A stretch of DNA of 64,000 bases from Cyclobacterium jeungdonense (GCF_010994275.1 NZ_WMCD01000007.1:124001-188000), one strand, 5' to 3'; shown: positions 35,872 to 44,473, counted from the stretch's first letter. Made by a program: numbers and translations. Notes: a model not told the origin generated them from the sequence alone.

Positions 35872-37746
35872 TTACCAATCCATATCGTAGCCATGATCCA
35901 TGGGATCCACGTCCCATTTTGTCAAAAGCCCTTTGGCCGCTCTGAGGTCGTAATGACTCCGGTTAAATTCTCCCACCATACCGATCATATCCAGAACGGC
36001 CTGTTGCGTGGATTTAGCACTATCTTCTATACTATCGATCGCATTTAGGGCATGCGTTCTTGCAAACGAATTGGGGGTTTGAAGCACTTCATACAAGGCT
36101 TGGAGACCTTCTTCCTCATACCCTAACTGATACATGGCTTCTGCTGCCACTACCTTAACATTGGGTGAGGAATCTGAAAGGGCGCTTCGAAGCGCGTCTG
36201 CAGCTGCTTCTGCCTCTTTGCCCAGAATCAAAAAACCAGTTGCTCCCCAATACCGGATAGCTGCTTCTTCATCGTTCAGCATTTGCTTCAGGAAAGGAAT
36301 GTCTCCCTTTCTGGGATTGGAAGCCAGATCGGCACCGTCTATCAGGGCATTCAGATCAATATCCGAGTTTCTCATGTAATCATAGGCAGTAGTACCTTCA
36401 GTACGATCGATCAACGCTGCTTCGGGGATAAAACCGGTATCCCTGATTTCCAGCATCCAGTCTTTGGTAGCGCCCCGCATGCGTTCCAATACGTCCTTGT
36501 ATTCCGGGTCGTGGGCCAGGTTATTCACCTCCCAAGGATCATTTTCGGTGTCGTACAACTCTTCGGCAGGCTTGGTATTCCAGAATCTGGATTGAATGTC
36601 ATTGCACTCTCCGGCCTTGTAGGCAGCTTCCCAGGATTGAATGGAAGGAGCCCGCCAGAGGTATTCCAGAAACTGGCCGTAAACCCGGTAAGGCATGTAA
36701 TTTCGTATGTATCGGTACTTACTGTCTCGTGCAGACCGACTCATGTCGTACCGCTCGTCCATCCGACCACGAGCCATAAAAACATATTCCGGGTCCGCCG
36801 TTTTTTGCTCTCCCAAAAACGCCTTGCCTTGCAAATAATCCGGAATCTCCTGACCAACGATACTAAGCAGGGTAGGCACCAGATCAACAAAGCTTATCAT
36901 TCGGTTTACATGGGTCCCGGGTTTTTCGGCGGGATACAAGTGTCGGTATTTCTCAGGAATTCTTACAATAAATGGTACCCGGGTTCCGGTCTCGTACACG
37001 TATCTTTTGCTTCTGGCAAGCACCCCGCCATGGTCGCCATAATAGAAAACGATGGTGTTTTCTGCTTCTCCGCTGTCTTCAAGTTCCTGCAGTAGCTCGC
37101 CGATTTTTTGGTCCATGTCCTCTATTTTGTCGTAATACTGAGCCCAGTCGTGTCGCATTTCGGGAGTGTCCGGATGGTAGGGAGGAAGGTTCACGTCCTC
37201 AGGCTTGTGCCGCAGCTCCGCTGTAGGAATGGACTTATGAATGGAACTTTCGTGGGAAATGGTGGTATTAAAAACAGCGAAAAAAGGCTTCCCTTCGGGC
37301 CTGTTTTTGTAGTGGGCCTTATTACTGGATTCATCCCAGATGTTCTCGTTTTGCTCCGAATTGATGTTATAATCTTCCTTGGAATTGTTGGTGGTATAAT
37401 ACCCTGCCTCGCGCATCATTCGGGGATAAAATCCAATTTCACCTGATTTATCGTAATAGCTGCGCATGTGTTGGTGTCCACCCGAATTGGCATATACTCC
37501 AGTTAAAATGGTGTTTCGGGCAGGCGCACAAACGGGAAAATTAGCGTAGGCATGGGTGTATAAAAAGCCCTCTGCGGCCAATGAATCCATATTAGGAGTG
37601 GTTGCAAACTCGTCTCCGTAACATCCGGCAAAGGGGCTATTGTCCTCACTGGTAATCCATAAGATATTGGGTGGTGGTAACTCTTCCTTAGGGGCTTGAC
37701 AGGATATCAGGCAAATTAGAAAGAGGTAGTAGATAAGGTGCTTCAT
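35872..37746 (-). CDS. Sulfatase (CAPAR type) with C-terminal HEAT repeats
   Basis: A 624-residue lipoprotein (LISC, Cys16). The sulfatase domain (about 25-450) has Glu-Asp at 34-35 (ITSEDNSPFAGCYGD), the formylglycine motif CAPAR at 73-77 with Ala instead of Ser, ISHESS, and YGDHGGVLARSKR. These features match sulfamidase-like enzymes (SulfAtlas S1_8-like by memory). Residues about 485-610 form HEAT-like helical repeats (AAIRYWGATGFLIL, NVKVVAAEAMYQLG, SFARTHALNAI), which probably bind a partner or glycan. It is the first gene of the operon sulfatase, phosphoesterase, rhamnosidase (3-base gap). Confidence 0.93.
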   Translation of the reverse strand: MKHLIYYLFLICLISCQAPKEELPPPNILWITSEDNSPFAGCYGDEFATTPNMDSLAAEGFLYTHAYANFPVCAPARNTILTGVYANSGGHQHMRSYYDKSGEIGFYPRMMREAGYYTTNNSKEDYNINSEQNENIWDESSNKAHYKNRPEGKPFFAVFNTTISHESSIHKSIPTAELRHKPEDVNLPPYHPDTPEMRHDWAQYYDKIEDMDQKIGELLQELEDSGEAENTIVFYYGDHGGVLARSKRYVYETGTRVPFIVRIPEKYRHLYPAEKPGTHVNRMISFVDLVPTLLSIVGQEIPDYLQGKAFLGEQKTADPEYVFMARGRMDERYDMSRSARDSKYRYIRNYMPYRVYGQFLEYLWRAPSIQSWEAAYKAGECNDIQSRFWNTKPAEELYDTENDPWEVNNLAHDPEYKDVLERMRGATKDWMLEIRDTGFIPEAALIDRTEGTTAYDYMRNSDIDLNALIDGADLASNPRKGDIPFLKQMLNDEEAAIRYWGATGFLILGKEAEAAADALRSALSDSSPNVKVVAAEAMYQLGYEEEGLQALYEVLQTPNSFARTHALNAIDSIEDSAKSTQQAVLDMIGMVGEFNRSHYDLRAAKGLLTKWDVDPMDHGYDMDW

Positions 37747-37811
37747 TTTGGGTTTCGATTGGTTTGAATGCGAATCCCTTAAATTAAATGAAATTTTATG
37801 GTTTTAGATAA

Positions 37812-37819
37812 CAAAAATA
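37812..37819 (-). promoter_or_regulatory. Candidate -7 box of the sulfatase/phosphoesterase/GH78 operon
   Basis: The minus strand reads TATTTTTG here, a perfect TAnnTTTG match about 66 bases before the sulfatase ATG. No TTG was found at the expected -33 distance. The box overlaps the T-run of the adjacent hairpin. Confidence 0.4.
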
Positions 37820-37866
37820 AAAAAACCCGTCCGAATGTGAATTTCACGTTGATTTTGCGAGCGGGT
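37812..37866 (-). terminator. Hairpin with minus-strand T-run in a divergent promoter region
   Basis: CCCG (37,826-37,829) and CGGG (37,862-37,865) close a stem that also includes CG/CG pairs. Inside it is a small palindrome GTGAATTTCAC (37,838-37,848). On the minus strand it is followed by seven T and then a second T-run, as in an intrinsic terminator. No gene ends here, so it may insulate the two divergent promoters, attenuate a longer leader, or end a short RNA. Confidence 0.4.
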
Positions 37867-38020
37867 TCTCTTTTTCAGATTTTCCAACCCAGGATTATTT
37901 AGTTTCTTTTGAAAAAAATATTCATGGAATAATTTCCAGTATCAACAAAGAATTTTACAGGTCCGGATTGCGAAACCTAATTTTAATTTTTTATATTGGA
38001 TAAAAAATAGTTGCGTGCGT

Positions 38021-39340
38021 ATGTCCACAGTACACAAAGGCCTTACCGTTACCGTCACGCTGGACGAACAAAAAATAACTTATGTCAACGGGCTCCTGAT
38101 GGAATACCGGAAAGACCTGCGCCTTTACCAGGAAAAATACAGAAAATCCTTGCCTGGCACGTTCTTTATCAGCTGGCTTACCCTTCCGGCTCAGGTTTAT
38201 GAAAACAAAGAAAATCTGCCTGCGCGAATACTATTATTGACCAGTTATGTAGGGAGCAAATCCCGGCACCTTAAAGAATTGGCTTCTTTTTTAGCTCCCC
38301 AACTCAGGCAGGTATTTAGTCAAAGTGCTGAATTCCCTTCTGGGGAGCCTAGCGAAGAGAAATTAATCCAGTTTTTAAATCAAAAAAGCGTCCCTAACAC
38401 CTTTTACTCGGGTTTTAAATTCATCAGCACTTCTGATGTGGTTCAGGAGGCCCAGTTGAAATCCGAGGTACTCTCCTACATGCAAAATCAGGAAACGTTA
38501 GGTCCGGCAAGTGACCCCGCTGATGTCAAAAAAGCAATCGAATCCTTTGTCTCTAACCATCCCAAACTACATTGGGCTTCTCGTGGTATTCCTTATCGCA
38601 GCCGAAACAAAGTTCAGATGTTATGGCCTCTGGTCGTATTTGGCCTGCTAATGCTTGCTTCCATCGTTTCACTGATTGCCTTGATTTTTACCGACACCTT
38701 GGTTTTCCGGTGGCTGGCCTGGATTTTTCCTGTTTTTCTTGTGGTAACAGGCTCGCTTTTTTTGTTGCTTCGGCTTAATGAAAACAATCCCCATGAACCC
38801 TCTCCTGCGCTTTCCGATGATAAAGTACGCGAGATTGTGGCCTTGGAAACCAATCCGGTAATTAACGAAATGTCCGTAATCGCACCTTTAAAGAAAGGCT
38901 GGATCCGACGGGTTTTCCTCGCCCTTACCCTGAAGCTGGTTGGCCTGGTGTCCTATTTTGCCTACATTCCCACGGTTCATACCGCACGGTGGCTGCAAAT
39001 AGATAAAGGTAAACGACTCGTTTTTATCGCCAATTTTGATAATTTATCTGAAGCCTATGCGCATGATTTTGTAGATAGTGAACGGAGGTCCATGAACATG
39101 GCCGTTATATTTAGCCATGCCTTTGGTTTTCCTGCCACCCGCTGGTTGGTGCACAAGCAATACAATCACCGGAGCGAATACATGAAAGGCGTCCGCGCCC
39201 ATCAAAAAATCACGCAGTTTTGGTACAGCTACAATCGGGATTTGAGTGTGGAAAACTTAAAACGAAACAGGGCTTTCCGAGAAGGGCTTTTCAAAAAGAT
39301 GGATGATCCGGCCATCGAAGACTGGTTGTTAACCATTTGA
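38021..39340 (+). CDS. Membrane protein of unknown function linked to a DyP peroxidase
   Basis: A 439-residue protein from the ATG at 38,021 (a GTG two codons earlier is in frame). The N-terminal 200 residues are soluble and charged. Two membrane segments lie at about 205-250 (VFGLLMLASIVSLIALIF and WLAWIFPVFLVVTGSLFLLL). The C-terminal part contains HTARWLQID and LVFIANFDNLSEAYAHDFVD, a stretch I associate with proteins encoded near bacterial heme peroxidases but cannot name. The stop is 2 bases before the DyP start, and the third gene overlaps the second, so it belongs to one operon and may anchor or supply substrate to the two heme enzymes. Confidence 0.8.
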   Translation: MSTVHKGLTVTVTLDEQKITYVNGLLMEYRKDLRLYQEKYRKSLPGTFFISWLTLPAQVYENKENLPARILLLTSYVGSKSRHLKELASFLAPQLRQVFSQSAEFPSGEPSEEKLIQFLNQKSVPNTFYSGFKFISTSDVVQEAQLKSEVLSYMQNQETLGPASDPADVKKAIESFVSNHPKLHWASRGIPYRSRNKVQMLWPLVVFGLLMLASIVSLIALIFTDTLVFRWLAWIFPVFLVVTGSLFLLLRLNENNPHEPSPALSDDKVREIVALETNPVINEMSVIAPLKKGWIRRVFLALTLKLVGLVSYFAYIPTVHTARWLQIDKGKRLVFIANFDNLSEAYAHDFVDSERRSMNMAVIFSHAFGFPATRWLVHKQYNHRSEYMKGVRAHQKITQFWYSYNRDLSVENLKRNRAFREGLFKKMDDPAIEDWLLTI

Positions 39341-39342
39341 CT

Positions 39343-40755
39343 ATGAATAAACTGGAAAAAGAAGATATTCAAGGCTTGTTAATTCGCGGCTACGGGAACC
39401 TGCCTAGTGCCAAATACCTGCTGTATACCGGGACCCAGCGAGAGCAAACCCTGGAATTTATCCGGCAACTAACCCCGAAAATCACCCCTGCTTCCGAAAA
39501 ACCAGCAAATGAAGCATTTCACCTGGCCTTTACCTATGAAGGTTTGGCCTTTTTGGAGCTACCAGCCGCTGTGCTGGATAGCTTTTGCCGGGAGTTTAAG
39601 GAAGGCATGGCTGAATTGCATCGGCAGTTCGTTCTGGGCGACACGGGTGAAAATGCACCCCAACATTGGGATTGGGGAAACGAGTCCCTGCATTTTATCC
39701 TGCTGGTCTACGGAAAGGACGAAAACCAATTGAACGAAACCCTGGCCGACATCCGGCAGCTTTCGGATGCTACAGGCATAACGGAATTGCATGCCCTACC
39801 TACCGGACTCCTGCAAGGTCAAAAAGAACATTTTGGATTTCGAGATGATATCTCCAGACCTATCATACGGGAATTGCTGCCCGATCTTCCCCAAGAGCCA
39901 GATACCACTTTTCCGGCCGGAGAGTTTATCATGGGGTACGATAACCTTTACAATGAACTTGCCCCCTCGCCGACGGTTCCACCCCAGATGGATCCCAAAA
40001 ACAAGCTTCCTGAGCACAGGGATAATAATAACCTGAAAGATTTGGGAAAAAACGGCTCTTACCTAGTATTCAGGCAGATGAAACAAAATGTACCCACTTT
40101 TTGGGAGTACATGAAAGCCAACAGCAGCGATCCCTCGGCTGCGATTGGTTTGGCTAGTAAAATGGTCGGCCGATGGCCAGACGGTTCCCCATTGACGCTT
40201 TGCCCGTTCCAGCCGGATCCTTCCCTATCGGATGCCAATGACTTCGGATATTGGGAGGACGACAAAGCAGGATTGAAGTGCCCCATCGGTTCTCATATAC
40301 GCCGAACCAATCCCCGGGACCACCTGGTCACCGAAAAAAGTAGAAAAGATTCTCAGGAAATGGCCGCTAAGCACCGGATGCTGCGAAAAGGAAGACCCTA
40401 CGGACCGCCACTTAGCCCGGAGTTGGATCCGGAAATGATCATGCAAAGTCCCGATGACGGGCAGGAAAGGGGCCTGCATTTTATCTGTCTGGTTACCGAT
40501 ATCCGGAGGCAATTTGAATTTGTCCAAAACAACTGGGTGAATTTTCATAAATTCGGAGGATTGGAAAACGATGCGGATCCTGTTATTGGCAATCACTATC
40601 AAAACGAACGTCGAAAAACCGATTCATTCAGTATTCCGGAATATCCGGTAAGAAAAGTCCACCCTAATTTACCGAATTTTACCCACATCAAAGGCGGGGC
40701 CTATTTCTTCTTTCCCGGAATCCGGGCACTGCAATACCTGACTGACTATGAGTGA
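39343..40755 (+). CDS. DyP-type heme peroxidase
   Basis: A 470-residue protein from the ATG at 39,343 (the in-frame TTG at 39,337 overlaps the previous gene). A ferredoxin-like double domain typical of dye-decolourising peroxidases is present. The distal motif reads GFRDDISRP with Asp168, where the usual GxxDG has Asp instead of the last Gly. The proximal heme ligand is His318 in CPIGSHIRRTNPRDH, a near-exact family match. No signal peptide is visible. It uses H2O2 to oxidise an unknown electron donor. Its end overlaps the catalase-related gene by 8 bases, so the two are translationally coupled. Confidence 0.9.
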   Translation: MNKLEKEDIQGLLIRGYGNLPSAKYLLYTGTQREQTLEFIRQLTPKITPASEKPANEAFHLAFTYEGLAFLELPAAVLDSFCREFKEGMAELHRQFVLGDTGENAPQHWDWGNESLHFILLVYGKDENQLNETLADIRQLSDATGITELHALPTGLLQGQKEHFGFRDDISRPIIRELLPDLPQEPDTTFPAGEFIMGYDNLYNELAPSPTVPPQMDPKNKLPEHRDNNNLKDLGKNGSYLVFRQMKQNVPTFWEYMKANSSDPSAAIGLASKMVGRWPDGSPLTLCPFQPDPSLSDANDFGYWEDDKAGLKCPIGSHIRRTNPRDHLVTEKSRKDSQEMAAKHRMLRKGRPYGPPLSPELDPEMIMQSPDDGQERGLHFICLVTDIRRQFEFVQNNWVNFHKFGGLENDADPVIGNHYQNERRKTDSFSIPEYPVRKVHPNLPNFTHIKGGAYFFFPGIRALQYLTDYE

Positions 40756-41701
40756 TTTCTATACGCCGGCTGAAGAAAAAGACATTCAGGATTTGTTGGG
40801 AGATATGAAAGATTTCCTGAACAAGGAATATCCCGATGGCAACATCCTGAGAAATTTTCATCCCAAAATGCATGGCTTGCTGAAAGGGACCTTAACCATT
40901 AAGCCGGATATTCCCGAAGCCCTCCGGCAAGGGCTATTCAAGGCGACAAAAAGTTATGAAACCTGGATTCGTTTGTCCAATGCCCCACCTAAAGTGCAAT
41001 CCGACAAACCGGCTTCCGGAAGAGGGCTGGCCATCAAGGTACTGGATGTGGAAGGAGAAATGCTGGAGGATGACCCTATTGGGGTACCAACCCAAAATTT
41101 TCTATTGACAACCAGTCCTATTCTTTCGGCCTGGAACATTCGGCTGTATCGAAAAGCCATTCGGGCCGTCCTGTTTGGTTTTTGGGAACAGCTGCGTTTT
41201 GCGATTCACCCAAAACATTGGCGAAGCATCTACCTTACCCTGAAATATTCAGCCAAACATGAAAACCTCCTTTCCCAAACTTATTTTTCCGGAGGAGCTT
41301 TTCGCTTTGGCCCGGATTTATTTGTCAAGTTTGTCTTAAGCCCCCATGATCCCTCACTGGGCTATACCCTGGATAAGGAGAAATCAGATTCCTTTCTAAA
41401 GGAGCAACTGGTGGAAGACTGCAAGAAAAGAATCCATGCCTTCACCCTTTCCATTCAACTTCACGAAAATGAAGATCGACATCCCTTGGGAAATACATCA
41501 AAGGCCTGGAAAGCAGATTTGATTCCATTGGCCACCCTGACCCTTCCTATACAGGAATTTGATACTCCCGAAAGGAACGCGCTGGGAGAAAAAATGGAAT
41601 TTTCACCATGGATAGGACTGGCGGACCATGCGCCGGTCGGTGGCATCAACCGGGCCAGAAGAAGGGTTTACAAAGAATTGGCTGCTTTCCGGAATAGGTA
41701 G
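40748..41701 (+). CDS. Small catalase-related heme protein
   Basis: A 317-residue protein of the catalase superfamily, much shorter than true catalases (about 480 or more). FHPKMHGLLKGTLTI contains the candidate distal His42. RGLAIKVLDVEGE and TQNFLLTTSP match the family core. NRARRRVY near the C-terminus is the likely proximal Arg-x-x-x-Tyr ligand region. The flavin/NADPH-binding end of catalases is absent. Members of this group include small peroxidases and catalase-related allene oxide synthases, so the reaction is open: peroxidase, hydroperoxide isomerase or weak catalase. It works presumably with the DyP protein encoded just upstream. Confidence 0.85.
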   Translation: MSDFYTPAEEKDIQDLLGDMKDFLNKEYPDGNILRNFHPKMHGLLKGTLTIKPDIPEALRQGLFKATKSYETWIRLSNAPPKVQSDKPASGRGLAIKVLDVEGEMLEDDPIGVPTQNFLLTTSPILSAWNIRLYRKAIRAVLFGFWEQLRFAIHPKHWRSIYLTLKYSAKHENLLSQTYFSGGAFRFGPDLFVKFVLSPHDPSLGYTLDKEKSDSFLKEQLVEDCKKRIHAFTLSIQLHENEDRHPLGNTSKAWKADLIPLATLTLPIQEFDTPERNALGEKMEFSPWIGLADHAPVGGINRARRRVYKELAAFRNR

Positions 41702-41710
41702 TGACTCGAA

Positions 41711-42052
41711 AAATCTCCCTGTCCGCCTTTAAAAAAGGGGGATTTCGATTACGTTGGGATTATTGGGTAGGTATCTTCTAGTGCGATTTGTTTCTGGACC
41801 TTATTGGAGCCTATGAACGATTCAGTCCTATTTTGTAGCATCAACCATTTGGTGTAGGGAAATCTGATTGGATATCTCCTAATTGGGCTGACATATTGAT
41901 AAGGAATATCGTATCCAGTAAACCGATTGATTCCAATTCCCCCTTGACAAGGGGGCAAGGGAGATTTTTTCGTGCACATTCCGTTTTTGAGATTGTAATT
42001 TTCTGTGATTTCCGTCCCTAAATCCCCCAGCCCCCTTTGGAAAGGAGGATTT
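41711..42052. repeat. Three copies of a GC-clamped palindromic intergenic repeat
   Basis: The convergent gap 41,702-42,144 holds no gene. Imperfect palindromes of the form AAATCyCCC...GGGGGATTT occur at about 41,711-41,745, 41,935-41,970 (inverted) and 42,020-42,052. Each could fold into a hairpin and may help terminate the convergent genes. Related copies are at 51,485-51,675. Confidence 0.6.
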
Positions 42053-42144
42053 CGCAAACGAGCGGATTTCTAGGTACCTAAATTCCAGCCAGCTGCCGTA
42101 CATTATGGGCAGTCCTGACCTTTTCCAATTCAGCCATTCCGTTT

Positions 42145-44061
42145 TTACGATTGTTTGATCCGCTCCAGAAAAGCATTCCGGAAGGTGGCCCCACCAAAAA
42201 ATTCCTGTTCTTTTTCCCAGTCATTGAATCGCGGAAAGGCTTTTTCTACCATTTCCCTGTACCAGGGTTCTACTGACAGTCCCCAGTGAGGTATGGCTCC
42301 GGCGGCAAGTAGCTCCCGTTCCAGCCGCATGAACAAAGGCAGACTGCCCGTAACGCCTTTGACGCTTACCAACTCGATCATGCACATATCAGACTGCTGC
42401 ATCATGGACAAATGCGCCGGGCATTGTTTTACAAAACGCAGGGAAAACGGGGCAGCCAGCAAGTGATCGTATTGCTGAGACTCCTCGCATACCCGAATAA
42501 TCAGGTCTACTGCTTCAAAGACCCGATCAAGGGGAAATCCAAATTCGATGGCATATCCATAGAATTTCAGTTCACCCAAACCCTGATCCAGTACGTTTCT
42601 GGCCAGGTCTTCAAAGCCTCCCCCCTCATCTCCGGTATGGTCTACCAGTCTTTTTATGGAGTTGTTGGTCATCCTAGGTATGGACAGGTGGTTCTTATTA
42701 AACACCCAGGGAGAAAGCCTGCCCGAAATGGCGATACCTGAAATAAAGGATGAAATGTAATTACGCTCCCTTCCCGCATGGTGCTTTTCGTGTTGCTGCT
42801 GGCTATAGTTTCGGGTCGTTACCAGGCATTTTCGCTTTCGCTCTTCCTCCGTTGCTGCTTCCATGTCCCGGTAAGGGTTGATAAGTACCTCAAAATGCCG
42901 GTGTGCATTAATATATCGGTACATATCTTGTTTCATCTCCGCCTTTACATCCTCCCAATTTCTCATGATTCTTTCTTCCATAAGCCGGTATTCTGGCTGA
43001 GCCTCCAGGATCATGGAAAAAATAATCCCCACAGAACCGATCCCCACCATGACTGCATTGAATTTGTCATCGTCCTGAATCAACGTTATTTCGTGTTTGA
43101 CGGCCATTTTATCCTTGGCGAATAGCTCCGGGTCGGTGACACCATTGGCAGGTTCTACGCGAAACACCTTCCCTCCTTTACCTACCAACGTTATCGATTT
43201 TACAAATGCTGAAACCGGACCAATGCCGATTCCTGATCCGTGGGTGGAAGTAGCAATGGCACCGGAAATGGATTGGATGCTGGACCCACCCTGATTGATC
43301 AGGGCGAATCCATGATAGGTAAGTGCCTGGATCAAATGCCTGATTTTGGTTCCGCCCCCGGTTTCAAACAGGAAATGTCTTTCCTTGCTCTCCTTATTTC
43401 CATAGGTTACCGTTACTTCAAATCCAACCCGGTACTCTTCTTTAATACAGTCCTCTGCGGGTCGTTGGGTCATGTTCATGTGCTGGGTACAAACCAGGTA
43501 ATCCTCACATTGTGCTACAGCCGTCAGCGCGTGGCCTGAACCTACGGCCCGGATTTTTTTATCGTTTTTCTCGGCTAACTTAACCAATTCCACCACTTCT
43601 TCCAGGCCTTGGTAATCGTACCTGGTGCAGTCTGCATTTTTGGGTGAAAAATGTTTATATTCTCCATTTCCCGGTACAAAAAACCGAAGGGGTTCGGAAC
43701 AATGATTCCCATACCAATTGCCCCATTTCTGCCGGACCATTTTATCTTTGGAAAAGATATCCTCTTGGGTCAATTCTTTATCCAGGGACAAAACCACCCG
43801 CTCATGTTTGGACATGTTTTTATTCAACCTGTTCTCCACCAACCTTCGGACAAACCGCGGTGTGACCAGAAAATTGATTGTCTTTACCCAGCGACTTCGC
43901 TTTTGTCGGGAGCAATGGTTGGTAAGGGTATCATCCAAAATTTCGATGTGTTTGGGTACATTGTCCCGGTTAAAAACTACCTGTATCACCAGGCGCAATA
44001 ATTCCCAGGAAACAATGGTATTTCCTTTTTTCCAGGAAAGAAATCTCGATACAACGCTCAT
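42145..44061 (-). CDS. FAD-linked oxidase, D-arabinono-1,4-lactone-oxidase-like
   Basis: A 638-residue flavoenzyme. After about 140 unusual N-terminal residues comes an FAD_binding_4 (VAO-type) domain: YQGLEEVVELVKLAEK, KIRAVGSGHALT, and QGGSSIQSISGAIATSTHGSG around the pyrophosphate loop. The C-terminal half resembles the ALO domain (MRLERELLAAGAIPHWG, ending in FFGGATFRN). Related enzymes oxidise sugar lactones or alditols with O2 and release H2O2, which the nearby DyP and catalase-related proteins could use. That link is inference, as the gene is convergent and not in their operon. Two upstream elements, a short ORF and a leader repeat copy, lie in the 5' region. Confidence 0.82.
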   Translation of the reverse strand: MSVVSRFLSWKKGNTIVSWELLRLVIQVVFNRDNVPKHIEILDDTLTNHCSRQKRSRWVKTINFLVTPRFVRRLVENRLNKNMSKHERVVLSLDKELTQEDIFSKDKMVRQKWGNWYGNHCSEPLRFFVPGNGEYKHFSPKNADCTRYDYQGLEEVVELVKLAEKNDKKIRAVGSGHALTAVAQCEDYLVCTQHMNMTQRPAEDCIKEEYRVGFEVTVTYGNKESKERHFLFETGGGTKIRHLIQALTYHGFALINQGGSSIQSISGAIATSTHGSGIGIGPVSAFVKSITLVGKGGKVFRVEPANGVTDPELFAKDKMAVKHEITLIQDDDKFNAVMVGIGSVGIIFSMILEAQPEYRLMEERIMRNWEDVKAEMKQDMYRYINAHRHFEVLINPYRDMEAATEEERKRKCLVTTRNYSQQQHEKHHAGRERNYISSFISGIAISGRLSPWVFNKNHLSIPRMTNNSIKRLVDHTGDEGGGFEDLARNVLDQGLGELKFYGYAIEFGFPLDRVFEAVDLIIRVCEESQQYDHLLAAPFSLRFVKQCPAHLSMMQQSDMCMIELVSVKGVTGSLPLFMRLERELLAAGAIPHWGLSVEPWYREMVEKAFPRFNDWEKEQEFFGGATFRNAFLERIKQS

Positions 44062-44080
44062 TGGTTAAGGGGTTTCTTTT

Positions 44081-44146
44081 CAATGCTTTAGGAATAATAA
44101 GTATTTTCTGAAAGGATAAAAAATTGTAGGGGAATGTTTTTTCATC
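44081..44146 (-). other. Possible 21-residue leader ORF
   Basis: ATG at 44,146 opens a 21-codon frame, basic and aromatic-rich, beginning Met-Lys-Lys-His and ending 19 bases before the FAD oxidase start. The DNA around its start is shared with the start region of the MATE gene (51,180), which also begins Met-Lys-Lys-His, so this may be a copied leader rather than a working gene. Confidence 0.25.
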
Positions 44147-44330
44147 TGTTTATAATTTTTTTCTCAAAGGTCAAAACTTGTCCCTTACCGAAGGTCGGGA
44201 TAGCCTGTCCCGATCCTTAATCGAGAGAATCTCGCACCTGCCTACCGGCAGGCGGGTGTTTAATTATTCATCCTACTGCGTGACGTTTTCTTCATGCTCG
44301 ATTTCAATGAAAAGAAAAAGAACAGGCCGA
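44137..44330 (-). repeat. Dispersed leader repeat, copy 2, interrupted
   Basis: Related to the copies at 7332-7406 and 51,185-51,271. The peptide-coding part is at 44,307-44,260 (TTG start, then Lys-Ser-Ser-Met-Lys-Lys-Thr, early stop). The other end (CTCAAAGGTCA near 44,163-44,173) has been separated from it by an inserted GC-rich palindromic segment (about 44,175-44,258, with GGGATAGCCTGTCCC and CTGCCTACCGGCAGG). The rest of the gap 44,062-44,557 is the promoter and TPP riboswitch listed separately. Confidence 0.5.
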
Positions 44331-44352
44331 TTGTTAAAAAAAAGCCGATTAC

Positions 44353-44382
44353 TTGCTTAGCCGAATAAAATGAATACTTTTG
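44353..44382 (+). promoter_or_regulatory. Bacteroidota-type promoter of the TPP-controlled operon
   Basis: TTG at 44,353-44,355 and TACTTTTG at 44,375-44,382, with a 19-base spacer, match the -33 and TAnnTTTG -7 elements. Transcription should start near 44,389, about 8 bases before the riboswitch. Confidence 0.7.
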
Positions 44383-44395
44383 AAATGTGAAATAA

Positions 44396-44473
44396 TCGCA
44401 CGGGGTGCTTGATGAACGTCAGGCTGAGATCAAACCCGAAACCTGATTTGGATAATGCCAACGTAGGGATGCA
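44396..44473 (+). promoter_or_regulatory. TPP riboswitch (THI element)
   Basis: The conserved thiamine pyrophosphate aptamer is present in order: CGGGGTGC (44,401-44,408), GGCTGAGAT (44,422-44,430), ACCCGAA, ACCTGATTTGGATAATGCCA (44,441-44,460) and ACGTAGGGATGC. The pyrimidine-binding CTGAGA and the pyrophosphate-binding GGATAATGCCA segments are intact. A flanking GCA/TGC pair can close P1. The aptamer lies 84 bases before the methyltransferase ATG. A weak stem between AAATTTCCAT (44,481-44,490) and ATGGAATTT (44,533-44,541), followed by T residues, may be the expression platform. When TPP is plentiful the four-gene operon should be switched off. Confidence 0.97.
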
